From Euphorbia lathyris (Eukaryota; Streptophyta; Magnoliopsida; Malpighiales; Euphorbiaceae): a DNA stretch of 64,000 nucleotides. The position numbers and the translations under genes were made by a program. Below are positions 34,239 to 44,640 of the stretch, piece after piece (position 1 is the first letter of the stretch; every line of letters starts with the position of its first letter). The stretch lies in contig NC_088913.1 of the NCBI RefSeq assembly GCF_963576675.1, positions 85,745,001 through 85,809,000 on the forward strand, written 5' to 3'. The notes under the pieces were generated by a model. The model ran no database searches. It worked only from the letters and a program-made list of their open reading frames with translations, and was not told the origin of the DNA.

Positions 34239-34942
34239 TTCAGGGAAATGACGAGTACTCTTTTTCCTTTTATGAGTTTTTTCCCACTGGGTTTTCTGAT
34301 AAAAGGTTTTAATGAGGCTTTGATCCCGCACATTTCATATACCAATGTAACAAAAAGTCTTTTCTTTTATCAATAAAGATGTTCAATTGTTGCATACGGC
34401 GTTTGAGTGCGGATCCTTTTTAGGACAACCACTTCAGTGTGTTATCTACAAACAAAAGGCGGGTAAATCGCGCAAAAACCTTATGGTTAAACTTAAAAAC
34501 ACATAAATGTGTTGCCTATTAAGAAAGGCGGATGCATGATTACGCATCACTCGCAAAAACCTTATGGTTGAACTTGAAAACACATAAATGTGTTGCCTCT
34601 TAAAGAAAGGCGGATGCATGATTACGCATCACTCGCAAAACCTTATGATTAACCTTATGATTATATTATTTTCGAAAGAAAAATTATAAGATAAGGCATA
34701 AAATTAAGCGAATTAACGAGTACTCAAAAAATTGCAAAAAGGGTCTGGCCACCCTAGCGGAAACGAAACTAAACTACGAGGAAATACAAATATGGAGTCG
34801 GCAAAAGGGCAAGGGTCACGTATGAAAACAAAGGGCAATAAGGAATAAAGCAACAATCGCACGTATAGGTAAAGCGGCAAGCAAAAGAAAATATATATAT
34901 ACGGGCAGTTTGTTACATACAACAGTCCAGATATAAATCAAA
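34239..34942 (+). other. Tat element 3' non-coding region with tandem repeats
   Basis: After the pol stop the sequence runs TTTTTTCCCACTGGGTTTTC, a block common 3' of pol in Tat elements. About two and a half tandem copies of an 81-82-bp unit follow (34472-34552, 34553-34634 and a partial after 34635), each with CCTTATGGTT and GGCGGATGCATGATTACGC. The remainder is AT-rich. Confidence 0.7.
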
Positions 34943-37165
34943 CTATGCTACAGCTTCCTCTCCTTCACCCCTATGGCCCTCATCGCCTTCAGCGGCTCCC
35001 TCATCTCCTCCAGTGGGCGGATCTACTTCAAGCGAATCCTCAACCCTCGAATCAGTAACCGCTTCAGAGGGCGGTACCTCTTGCTCAGGCTGAGAAAGGT
35101 CTTGTGGTGCCTCTTTTTCCGCGTTCTGAGTAGGGATCTCGCAGCTAATTGGAGGGTTCTGAAAACTCTGCCAATCTAAGAAGAGTACCTCATCCATATC
35201 AGCATCCTCGGCTTCCAGCTTGTCCCACTTCTCAGTTAGATCCTTTTCGGGGATGGGAACCTTGGGGCGGCTAAGTACTCGATCTGGATGCCCATGCTCA
35301 TAAGCAGCATGAATTCGCTCCCCATACCAATAGATGCGAGCACCATCTTCGGCTAGAATCTCCTCAGCTTTCTTCTTTTGCATCTCTAGAGCCTCCTTGG
35401 ATGAATTTAGATCATCAAGGACCTTTTGCAGCTCGTTGGACTTAGCCTGGAGGGATCTGAGAGCTTCCTCCTTCTCGCTCATAACCTTCTGACAAGCGCC
35501 TTCAAGAGCCTTCACCTTCCCTTGGACATCATCATAAAGCGACTTCTGAGTCGCCAATTCAGTACCAAGGTTCTCCAACTCTTTAGGAGAGCACCCTCCG
35601 CGAAGTTAATAATCTGCATAAAAGATGATTCGCAGATAATAAGAGCGGATAGAAATGTGCGGTTACTACAAATGCAAGATCCTTGAAAGAGAATATCACG
35701 AGTAACAATATACCTCTATGGCCCGCTTCTCAATCCCCTCCATAGCAGTAGGAAGCGGCACTTGCTCTCGCACGCGGGAAGCAGAGGGGAGTCGCCCAAG
35801 GACATTGCATATGGAAGAAACAATGTCCCTACACGAGAAGCTCACAGCCATGCCAAAGGTCCTAGTCCACCACCCGCTGATATCGGGAATTAGCTGCGAA
35901 TGCATAAGGAGAAAGATCAGGAGAACAGCAGATAACTCTTAAGGAAAAATTAACAACATAAAAAAGGGGAATAGATCAATATACCTCATGGATTGGTGTA
36001 CTGCTTTTTCCTTTGGACGAGGCGGATACAGGTGTACCGCCAACAGTGAGGGACACAGAAGCGTTTTTCTTTCTGGGACAAGAAGACTCTGTATCCACAG
36101 TATTCTTCCGCTTCCTAGTTAAGGGAAGGTCCTCGGAAGCAGAAGTTGGACCTTGTGAAACGGAGGCCCTTGCGGGAGAAGCCGCCTCGATAGAAGTAAT
36201 CGCCCCTACGACTGAAGTGTTTCCCTCCATTCGCCTCTTCCTTCTTGCTAGGGCTTTAGCCTCCCGATCTGCAGCGAGTTGAGATAAAGGATCACCCCTG
36301 CAAAGGGTTAAAAGAAATCATCAACTTGGAAATAAAAATTACTTTGTACAAAAACGCGATAAGGGATATAGACAACGTGATCCCCCTCGCGATAGGCAAT
36401 CGCCACTCGGCTCCTTAGCATGTGGAAAGCCTGATCATATGTCCATACAAAGGGAGGAGTACCCTTCAAAAACTTGATCACATCGGATTCTTCCTCGCTG
36501 GGGTAACCGAAGTTCAAACTCTTTACATTTGGTCGGCCCCAACGGCGAAGGAAGTTCGGATTCCCTTCGTGAAACTTGATGAAGAAATAAGATCGGTCCC
36601 ACTCGCGGATTTTGTTCAGCTTCTCGTCAAAACCATGGTAACCGCTCTGACGGATGAAAGTAAAATACCCCGCCGAACTTTTGAAATGATGAAGCTTGGA
36701 GAAAATTTTGAGCGAGAAGGGAACCTCCACACAATCCGCCAGAAATTTGTCCAGAGTTAAATCGGCCCATCCATTGGGATGCAACTGACCGGGTGCGATT
36801 CCGTAACCGCCAAGGACGGAGGCAACCTCATCCTCCAGCGGATACGTGAAGCCGCAGATGATCTGGGCGACGAAAATGGTGAAATACCCCTTTGGGTAGT
36901 CGCCCGGTCCTTTATCCTCCCCGGGAATAAGGGTTTCGAGGCCTTGGAGCCAAGGATACTGCTCCCGCAAATCATCAATTGTCTCTTGACAAACTAGACT
37001 TCCCGACATGTCCTTCTTCGGTAATAAACGGGGGGTTGGGACAGGTGGCGGAATCAACTTTTTAGGGTCAAAACCTAGGCCCTCATCGGTTGTATTCGCC
37101 AGGTGGAGGAAGTCGGCGGGATGAGAATCAGACCCAGGAGAGCTGGTTGAAGCTTCATCAACCAT
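34943..37165 (-). CDS. Antisense gene of the Tat element (putative gypsy-type transposon protein, PF04195-like)
   Basis: On the minus strand the ATG at 37165 opens a frame with the domain often labelled putative gypsy-type transposon protein: LREQYPWLQGLETLIP, then CGFTYPLEDEVASVLGGYGI and GQLHPNGWADLTLDKFL. Probable exons are 37165 to about 36345, about 36298-35985 (rich in Ser, Lys and Arg), about 35905-35700 and about 35600-34943 (long coiled coil, acidic tail, stop at 34943). Introns are short with GT/AG-like ends; AG before GGTGATCC near 36298 is clear, the others are approximate. Such antisense ORFs are known in Tat/Retand elements; their function is unknown. The copy looks largely open. 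Confidence 0.75.
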
Positions 37166-37197
37166 CTCCTCGACCTCATGGGAGACCTCGCGGACTT

Positions 37198-37334
37198 AAT
37201 ATCCACTTAATATCCAATTTCATAAATTTAACTAAAGAAGGCCATATATCTAGATTTCCATCTTTAAAATTAGCAACAATAATTAAAAATGAACTAAATA
37301 TAAGCAACAATGGAAGATTCTCCAAACACCTCCA
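37198..37334. other. DNA between the truncated Tat element and the solo LTR
   Basis: A 137-bp AT-rich stretch. Its first part (about 37199-37246) nearly repeats about 22091-22137. Its last five bases, CTCCA, are the solo LTR target duplication, so it was once contiguous with 38828 and belongs upstream of the small peptide gene. Confidence 0.6.
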
Positions 37335-38822
37335 TGTTGAAACACCTTTCTACATAATTTTGATTTGACAAAATGATTTAAGTTAATCTATGATTAAGAC
37401 AATTAAATTTAAGTGCTTTGATTTAATTGTACTAATGTGTTTGTTCAATGTTAAGCATAAGAATATTCATAAGAACAAGAATCAAACTAAGACAGAACGA
37501 AGTCAGCATGATAAACATAGCAGGGGCTGAGTAAAGAATAACTCAGTATGAAAGAAGGAAAGTCTTCTTCAGAAGTCAAAGCTTTCAAATGAAGCTGACC
37601 ACGGAAGCTGAGTAGAAAGCATCTCAGTATGAAAGAAGAGAAGTCTTCTTCGAAACAACATCTTGCAGAACGAAGCTGACCATGGAAGCTGAGTGAAAAG
37701 AAACTCAGTATCGGAATTAGCAACGATCAAAGACAGCGGCTATCAAAGTCAAGCTGTGTGCTCTTCAGGACAGCACCAATGATCCGTTTGCTAAAAGACA
37801 AGATCCGACAGAGATCTGCGCCAATTCAGAAGCTTTGGAATTATGCATGGATATAGTTTCGAGACGCATGGGTCAACTGTCCGTGAGCTAAAAGATGAAA
37901 CCTGCATAAGAAGACAAACCTGCGAGAAGAAGACAAGCCTGGCACCTACCGAAATCAGACGACAGGATTGGCCTGCAAATCTGAAGCTGACCAGAACAAT
38001 GTCGGAAGAAAGAGCCGTTTGAATTCAACGGATAGATCCGAATTCAAATTTTAGTATCTTCAGATTTCAACTATAAAAGGAAAAGTGCAGTTCTTGGATC
38101 CTTTGTCGAAACACAAGAGAAAAAGTATACATACAAAAGCACATCAAAACAAGAAAGAGATCTTACACCAAATTTCTATTCCTGTGTAAAAGTCTAGATT
38201 GATTTTATGAAATCATCTAAAGTGTTCTTCATCTGAAAAGAACAAATTTGTATCAATTGTAATAGTTGAGAGAGTGGTGCTGAGTACTCGGTTTGGTACT
38301 CAGTGGTAGAGAAAATCTAAGTGCTGGGTTGTAGCGCTTAGTGGAGTTGAGTAAACGAATAGAGGATGGTACTCTTGCATATTCAACTGCCTTGTAAACG
38401 GTTTGTGCTCTACCTTTAAAGAGCTCAGTAGTGGATTGAAAAAGCCCGAAGGGATTCTGGGGACTGGACGTAGGCGGAGAGGCCGAACCAGGATAAGTCT
38501 GCTGAGTGATTTCTAACCCTTTTTCTCAATATATATTTGTATGTGTTGCTTGTTATATTTACTCGGTATATAAATTGTCCAAGCTGACGCTGAGTAAATT
38601 AGAGTGCTGAGTTGGAAGCTGACCACAAAAGTGTCAATTCCCAACTCACAAGTAAAACAGTTATAGTCAGCATCTGACTAAAGCTGTCTTACGCTACAAA
38701 CGGCCGTGCTGACCAAAGTTGAGTTAAGAAACTCAAAGAATCACCTTAAGTCAGCATAATTAAAACGAAAAAGTTATATTAGTTCCTAACCCCCTCTTGG
38801 AACTAATTATACGGGACCAACA
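37335..38822 (+). mobile_element. SIRE-like copia solo LTR, copy 2
   Basis: Starts TGTTGAAACACC and ends CGGGACCAACA, 1,488 bp, flanked by the perfect 5-bp duplication CTCCA (37330-37334 and 38823-38827). A TATA-like box (AACTATAAAAGG, about 38069) and the downstream GGACTGGACGTAGGC / GAACCAGGATAA motifs give the orientation and resemble SIRE-type copia LTRs. It is related to 1818-3131 in the opposite orientation. It ends about 10 bp before the TATA box of the peptide gene at 38880 and points toward it. Confidence 0.88.
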
Positions 38823-38832
38823 CTCCATTCTC

Positions 38833-38840
38833 TATATAAA
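38833..38840 (+). promoter_or_regulatory. TATA box of the small peptide gene
   Basis: TATATAAA lies 40 bp upstream of the ATG at 38880, leaving room for only a very short 5' leader. Everything upstream of about 38822 is now solo LTR. Confidence 0.55.
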
Positions 38841-38879
38841 CAAAGCTCAAACACAATCACCTCATAGTTAGTAATTAAA

Positions 38880-39140
38880 ATGGCACTTACAAAGACTCAT
38901 TCTCTTATTTTAGCATTAGTGGTGATAATAATTTTGAGTGATCAAATGGTTTTAGGAGTAGACCACTCTGAAAATCCATTCAAACAATTTGAAAAACCAT
39001 GCTCAACATTTGACCAAAAAAATGGACCATCAATGCACCCGAGCAAACCATGTTGTAAAATAGTAAAAATCATTCAAACGCCTTTAAAAGAGGTACAGAG
39101 AAAAGAAGAAGAATATTATTCATGTATGTACTGCTTATAA
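38880..39140 (+). CDS. Small secreted cysteine-containing peptide, 3' end derived from a copia LTR
   Basis: 86 codons. Residues 1-26 form a clear signal peptide with a hydrophobic core (SLILALVVIIIL) and likely cleavage after VLG, so the product would be secreted. The mature part has Cys41, the pair CC at 58-59 in SKPCCKIVKI, and two late Cys (SCMYC). The CCxxVK pattern vaguely recalls non-specific lipid-transfer proteins, but the full eight-Cys motif is absent; the family is not identified. From about residue 69 the codons lie within what appears to be the copia 3' LTR (from about 39085), so the native C-terminus has been replaced. It is probably the first part of a gene cut by the insertion. 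The solo LTR sits directly upstream of its TATA box. Confidence 0.6.
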   Translation: MALTKTHSLILALVVIIILSDQMVLGVDHSENPFKQFEKPCSTFDQKNGPSMHPSKPCCKIVKIIQTPLKEVQRKEEEYYSCMYCL

Positions 39141-39214
39141 AAGAGCCGATATTTATACAATTAGGTTTGGGCTAATTACAATATAACTTCCTCAACTAAT
39201 ATTATTCTCTAACA
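39085..39214 (-). repeat. 3' LTR of the copia element (about 130 bp; left edge approximate)
   Basis: On the minus strand it begins TGTTAGAGAATAATATTAG directly after the polypurine tract GGGGAGGGGG (complement of 39215-39224) and carries a TATA-like TATAAATA. Its outer end lies near 39085, where AT-rich LTR sequence gives way to the peptide gene. Without the other LTR the edge is uncertain by perhaps 10-20 bp. Confidence 0.65.
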
Positions 39215-39454
39215 CCCCCTCCCCAAGATGAAATACTTTTCATCTTGCCTTTCACAATTGTGTTGTTACTGGAGTTATTTTCATTTGCAGCAAAAGAAGA
39301 AGAAACATTTGCACTGTGGTACAAATGCATTTGATGCAAGGCTGAAGCCATTTGAGCTCTTATAAGAGGCTTTGTCAACAAATCGGCAAGCTAATTAGCA
39401 GAAGTAATATACGAAGTATATATAAATCCTACCTCCATATATTGTCTAACAAAA

Positions 39455-40165
39455 TTATAATCGATTTCCACGTGCTTCATCTTCTTGTGGAAAACAGGAT
39501 AGGTTGCTATATATATATTGCAGCTTGACTGTCATAAAACAATGTGTTTGGTAATTGGGTGCAGTATGAAATTCAGCCAACAAATATGTCAACCATTTCA
39601 ATTTGCAAGATGTGATTGACATAGCTCTATATTCTGCTTCTGCAGAACTTTTGCTAACTGGCCCTTGTTTCTTTGATTTCCAAGACACGAGGCAATCTCC
39701 CACAAACACACAATAACCTGTCACTTATCGTCTAGTAATTGAACATCTACCGTAATCTGAATCACAATAGCCTCTCATTTGAGATAAATCAGAATTGACT
39801 GTGTAATACATACCCACCGTAATAGTGCCCTTCAAATATTTCACAACATGCTTGGCTGCCTCCATTTGAATAAAAGTAGGGATGCTTATGAACTGACTCA
39901 ATTATTGTGTAGAAAAAGCAATATCAGGCCTGGTAAAGCCTAAATATAACAATCTCCCAACTAATCTTCTATAGCTCTCTAGTTTGTCATAAACTGGAGA
40001 TTCTTCATCTAACTTTAACCCCGTGGGAAAAGGATTATCAACACTGTGAGCTTCACTCAAACCAGCATCCTTGATCAAATCCATTATATATTTAGACTGT
40101 GAAATAAACAACCCTCTATCAGACCTGACCATTTCAACACCAAGGAAAAATTTAGCCTCCCCCAT
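39455..40165 (-). pseudogene. Copia RT C-terminus and RNase H
   Basis: The minus strand reads MGEAKFFLGVEMVR (40165), LIKDAGLSEA and YRRLVGRLLYLGFTRPDIAF (to 39902), then a gap with stops, and RNase H with [20 protein letters not shown] and [14 protein letters not shown] (39724-39455). These are standard copia blocks. Frames differ from the upstream RT, so it cannot be translated as one protein. Confidence 0.88.
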
Positions 40166-41303
40166 ATCCTTTTATAGAAAAGCTTGCATCCAAAGCTTTT
40201 TTAACTTCTTCAATTAGCATCATGGAAGTGCCAGTGATTAACACATCATCCACATAGACTATAAGTGCCAAAATATTCTCATCTTCAGTTTGTTTGGTAA
40301 AGAAATGATAGTCATGAACAGACTTTACAAATCCCAACTGTAAAAGCTTTTCTGAAAATGCTTTGTTCCATTGTCTCCCGGCTTGCTTCAAGCCATACAA
40401 GGATTTATCAAGCCTGCAAACAAGATTAGAATTAGAATTGATATTCCCCTTTGGTGGCTGCACATGTAGTTCTTCTTCAATAGAACCATGCAGATACGTA
40501 TTATTGATGTCAATCTGTTGTATTGGCCAGCCGTTCGTAGTTACCACTGCAAGAAACACCCTTACTGTTGTGATTTTAGTGATTGGAGAATGGTTATCAT
40601 GGTAATCTACACCAATTTGCTGATCATAACCTCGAGCAACAAATCTTGCTTTGTATTGAGCAATCGATCCATCTAGAGCATATTTAATCATAAAAATCCA
40701 CTTGGAAGTAATTGTACGTTTACCCTCTAGCAATTGCACCATTGTCCAGGTTTTGTTTTTCTCTAAAGCAGCAATCTCTTCTGCCATAGCTTTTTCCCAT
40801 TGAGGTTGCCCTTTTTCTTCTTTATAACTTCTTGGTTCATGCTCTTTACTCATAGAAACCAAAGAAGCTTGGTAATTACTGCTATATTGAATAATATTGT
40901 CATCATGTGTCACTTGATTGACAACAAAATCTTGTAACCACGAAGGTTTTTGAGTGACCCCCGTAGATCTCCTTGCTGAAATTTCATTTGCAGCAACTGG
41001 TATATTGTGATCAGTTGTTGGTGAATCAGTTCTGATAATATCTGATGAAGGCATTTGAGGTGTATTTTCTACTGAATAATCATCATTTTGAGCATTGTGA
41101 AAAGAACCAGGAGGCTGCGAAGAGGTGCTTGCTTCAGTATCAATAATACCTTGATCATTATCGAACGAAGATTGAAACAATGCTGGTGATGTTAGAGGTC
41201 TATCATTTACTGAAACAATAGTGTTAGACAAATAAGGAAAAATATGCTCATTGAAATGAACATCTCTGGACATACACAAATGGTGAGTTGCCATATTATA
41301 CAA
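40152..41303 (-). pseudogene. Copia reverse transcriptase
   Basis: An open stretch of 383 codons. The linker is followed by RT: QWEKAMAEEIAALEKNKTW, TSKWIFMIKYALDGSIAQYK, ARFVARGYDQQIGVDY, QIDINNTYLHGSIEEELHV (the usual D-x-N-A block has NN) and the catalytic YVDDVLITG. A frameshift near 40160 separates SIKGYG from MGEAKFFLG. Confidence 0.9.
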
Positions 41304-41354
41304 CTTCCATCCTTTTTGCCCAGTTGAGATCCCAACATAGATACACTATTCAGA

Positions 41355-42246
41355 TCAATCATCAAATTTTCCTCTCTGAGGATTGTTGTTCAACACATAT
41401 CCTTGGCAACCAAAAATCTTCAAGTCTGTCAAACTTGGTTCCTTCCTATATAACAAAAAATGAGGAGATTTCCATTGCAACACCTTAGTCGGATAGATGT
41501 TGAGAAGTGCAGTGTCATATAACATAGCTTCAACCCAAAATTTAACAAACAATCCCCCTTGCTTGAGTAATGCCCTTGCCACAGTAGTAAGACTTCTATG
41601 TTGCATTTCTACCACCCTATTTAGCTAAGATGTGTACATACAAGTTTTCTGATTCGTGATACCATATTTTGCAAACATTAATTGTGTTGAATGCCCCACA
41701 AATTCAGTCCCATTATCACTTCTAACTGTCTTCAATTTAGTGTGAAACTGAGTATGAACCATAGTAATAAAACCATCAAGTAATCTTGGCACTTGGTCTT
41801 TGTGTTTAAATAAAATAGTCCATATCACACTGGAAAAATCATCAAATATAGTCAACATATATCTATCACCACTAATAGATGTTTGTTTGTAAGGCCCCCC
41901 AACAATCAACATGAATCAGATCAAACACTTGCAAGGTCTTAATGGAACTTAATCCAAAAGAATTTCTAATTTGTTTAGCTCTTAAGCAAATATCACAATC
42001 AGCAAAACTAATGATAAAACTCTTAGGCAAGTTAAAAACATGTGACAATTTCTCATGTGAGATATGCCCCAAACGTGTGTGCCATAATTCGATATCAACA
42101 TTATTGTTTATAACAGATAAAGACAAATCAGTTTGGCTTACAACGGTTTGAATTACATTCTTATCAAAAGAATCTTTACCAAGATAATACAAACCTCTCT
42201 TCAATCTTCCAACTGCTAACCATTGATTAAAACTCCGGCCCTGCAA
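41355..42246 (-). pseudogene. Copia GAG-pre-integrase and integrase
   Basis: The 42246-41872 frame has the zinc-binding HHCC (ELWHTRLGHISHEKLSHV and CDICLRAKQIRN) followed by FDLIHVDCWG with the first core Asp. The frame changes near 41890; the 41912-41625 frame continues RYMLTIFDDFSSVIW and TVRSDNGTEF (second Asp), then breaks at a stop near 41625. The 41615-41355 frame supplies the Glu region onward (VEMQHRSLTTVARALL; FWVEAMLYDTALLNIYPT). All three frames are needed, so it is dead. Confidence 0.88.
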
Positions 42247-42259
42247 GAGATAATATGTG

Positions 42260-43027
42260 TGTTAGACAAGGTGCCGAACGGCCTCGCCCGGGCGGACCGG
42301 GGGGTGGACACCTCATAGCGACGTAAGCGGTGATTGGCGCCGAAAGCAACCAATCGTGGAATCAAGCTGCTCGGCAGGACCGGAGCTCGGAGTATGGAAG
42401 AGTCGCCACCCACGAATGGGAAAATGAACACCGATCCCTTGCGGGAGACCGGTGAGGGTTCGGGAAACTTAGGTACGACCCGAGAAGGCTAGCTCCTTTC
42501 CGGAGAAAGGCTACTAGGCACCCCGACATCGCCCGGTTATGAACCACCGGCCTCCTACTCAACGTGTTAGGCGATAACGGACTAATCGCATATTTCTTTA
42601 AGTTTAAAATTCATTTGAAACCTTTTCTTTCTCGTTTTGAAAACCGTTTTGAGCATGTTATTGAAAGCCATTTTAGTAAAGAATCACCCATTTTGCATAA
42701 ATTTAAAGTATGTAGGAGAGAGAGGGGGAGAAGAAAGGATTGATTTATTCACAGTGTGATTTTATGCTTTAGACTATACACTAACTCTAAGCTAATCTCA
42801 TTCCCCCAAAAACGAGTTTATTTACATGGTTCGTACCTTAATCGCCGTTGGAACGATTTAGGCACGTTTCAAAACCCCGTTAATGACGTTCACTCGAATC
42901 GCCGTTGGAACGACTCGAGCGTTTGAAAACGTTGAGCAAACATTTTTAATCTAAAAGCGTGATTAAGCATACAAGTCAATTTATTTTGTACAAAAACCAT
43001 TTAGTTAGGAAAATAATTCAAAACTTC
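42260..43027 (+). repeat. Large terminal-repeat-like sequence, copy 1, left part (Tat/Ogre-type LTR?)
   Basis: Begins TGTTAGACAAGGTGCCGAAC exactly where copia homology ends. It is direct-repeat homologous to 61324-62110. It continues across the CACTA element at 59251. The GC-rich head with GAGTCGCCACCCACGAATGG resembles sequence seen in Tat/Ogre elements; the class is inference. If it is an LTR, a plausible end is GTGTCTACA at about 61248. Two stem-loops with apex CCGTTGGAA lie at 42836-42862 and 42893-42919. The frames at 42216-42562 are incidental. Confidence 0.6.
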
Positions 43028-44240
43028 CACTACAAGAAATATGACATTTTATGACGATTTTGTTTTCTACGAACATAATTTCGTCACTAATAATCACTTA
43101 AACATGACAAATTTTACCTTTCATCATTGTCTTTAATTTTCTCATGATAATTTATATGAACGTCTCCATTGTTATATCAATTCGTCACTATTAGGTATAT
43201 TTTATGACGATAACCAAAATATTGTAACTTATAGTCTCCGAGGTAGAATTTAGTAGAATAAATTTCGAGAGAAAAAAATTCATGACGAAATGAGAATAAT
43301 TGGTGACGCACTTGTCGTCATTGTACGAAATATTTTTTTATGACACTTTTTATTTGTAATGATTTAATTCGAACAAACAATAACAAATTAGACTTTGTCA
43401 TTTATTATTATTTTTTGTAATATTATTTAAATATCGTCATGTACTGTGCTATTTTATGACAATATATGGATGATTGTCACTAAAATATTTTCGAAATTTT
43501 TTTAGTAATATCAAATTGGAAAAAATAATAATTTATTGACGAAACATTTATAATAAATGACAATTAATATTTCGTAGTTGCAAATAATCATTTAATGACG
43601 ATTGTAATACGTGCTAAAATAACTTGAAAAATGTGACAAAATATATATTGTCATGTCTTGTTATTCTATTGTGACAATATTGATGTATTGTTATTTATTT
43701 AAATATTTATGTGACAACAAGATAAATTGTCATAATTGAATATTAATTTATGACTTTTTTAAATGGTCATCAAATTAATAAACTTTTTTATGATAATTTG
43801 TAATGGTCATACAAAAAAGAAAATATTTTTAGTTTATGTTTCCAAAATTCCTATGAGATAATTTCAATGGTCATGAAAAACAATGTAAAATAATGATTAA
43901 AAAGTTATTTAAATGTTTTTATAAAAATATGAGTAAAAATATGAGATAATTTCTTTTTTTTTTTGTAAGAAAAAATATGAGATAATTTCAATGGTCATGA
44001 AAAACAATGTAAAATAATGATTAAAAAGTTATTCAAATGTTTTTATAAAAATATGAGTATTGAGTGAAACGAAACCCTAACCTAGAGTGTTGAGAAGAAT
44101 GGTCATACCACTAGACCAATCTCTTATATTTGATAGTGCTGTGATATTAAATGTAATCATTGTTTTATAATTTGGGGATTTTGGAAATAAACTAACAAAT
44201 CCAATAATCGCCCTAAAATCTTCTGGTTCCAGTTCTCATT
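43028..44240 (+). repeat. CACTA left terminal and subterminal repeat region
   Basis: After the CACTACAAGAAA terminus the region repeats short motifs such as ATGACGA, TGACAA, TTGTCA and TCATAA in both orientations, spaced irregularly every 15-60 bp. In En/Spm such subterminal motifs bind TNPA. A local duplication of about 85 bp (AATTTCAATGGTCATGAAAA...) lies at 43858-44055. No gene. Confidence 0.8.
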
Positions 44241-44640
44241 TTCCATACGTCTCTTTTTTCCAGTTCTCAATTTCTCAAACATCCAAACCTTTTAATTTCT
44301 CTAATTTTAATATTTTATCCAATCACCTCTCTTTAAATCGACATCTCCATAAATTGAGTTAAAGCTTGCGATTTCTTCCAGAATCGAATTAAAGATTCAA
44401 ACTTGTTTTTCGCCAGCCACTATCAATCCTCTGTCTTTCATGTAAGTTCGTCTTATAATGTTATTAATTTTTTGCTTGATTTTTTGATATATTACTTGCT
44501 TGTGCTCGGCTTTTCTTTGCCTTTGTGTTATATTGGACCTGTTCCTTATTTTGGAACTGAAATTTACAGTATTTTGATATCCTCTACTTATATGATGTAT
44601 AATCGAAGGAAACATGTAAATCAAGAGAGTGGTAACAGAA

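Larger units (their letters stand above)
28682..37197 (+). mobile_element. Tat-lineage Ty3/gypsy retrotransposon, 3' LTR missing
   Basis: Order on the plus strand: LTR-like sequence, primer binding site, gag (29210-30592), pol (30540-34238), a repeat-bearing 3' region and a multi-exon antisense gene (37165-34943). The second, archaeal-type RNase H before integrase and the antisense PF04195-type gene mark the Tat (Retand-like) lineage. A TAG codon splits pol and the gag-protease junction is deleted. Similarity to the element ends at about 37197, beyond which unrelated DNA follows, and no second LTR was found. The 5' boundary at 28682 (TGATGACCCGCG) is inferred. Confidence 0.88.
39085..42259 (-). 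mobile_element. Ty1/copia retrotransposon, 3' part, cut off at 42259
   Basis: The minus-strand order is GAG-pre-integrase, integrase, RT, RNase H, PPT, 3' LTR, the copia arrangement. The 5' LTR and gag are not in the window, because a different repeat begins at 42260 inside the copia gag/integrase junction. The missing part should lie beyond the far end of that repeat. Coding is broken by several frameshifts and stops. Confidence 0.9.

Noticed and set aside
30941..34345. Minus-strand frames opposite Tat pol
   Set aside because: They oppose a clear pol frame with all catalytic motifs; the true antisense gene of this element lies further downstream at 34943-37165.
36013..37368. Plus-strand frames opposite the antisense gene
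   Set aside because: No motif, while the minus-strand frame has a recognised domain and splice sites.
38880..39140. Firm assignment of the peptide as a lipid-transfer protein
   Set aside because: Only the CC pair and a following VK fit; the first Cys and the CxC part of the eight-Cys motif are missing or come from transposon sequence.
42216..42562. Minus-strand frames repeated at 61256-61611
   Set aside because: They are the same terminal-repeat sequence in two copies, without domain or coding bias.
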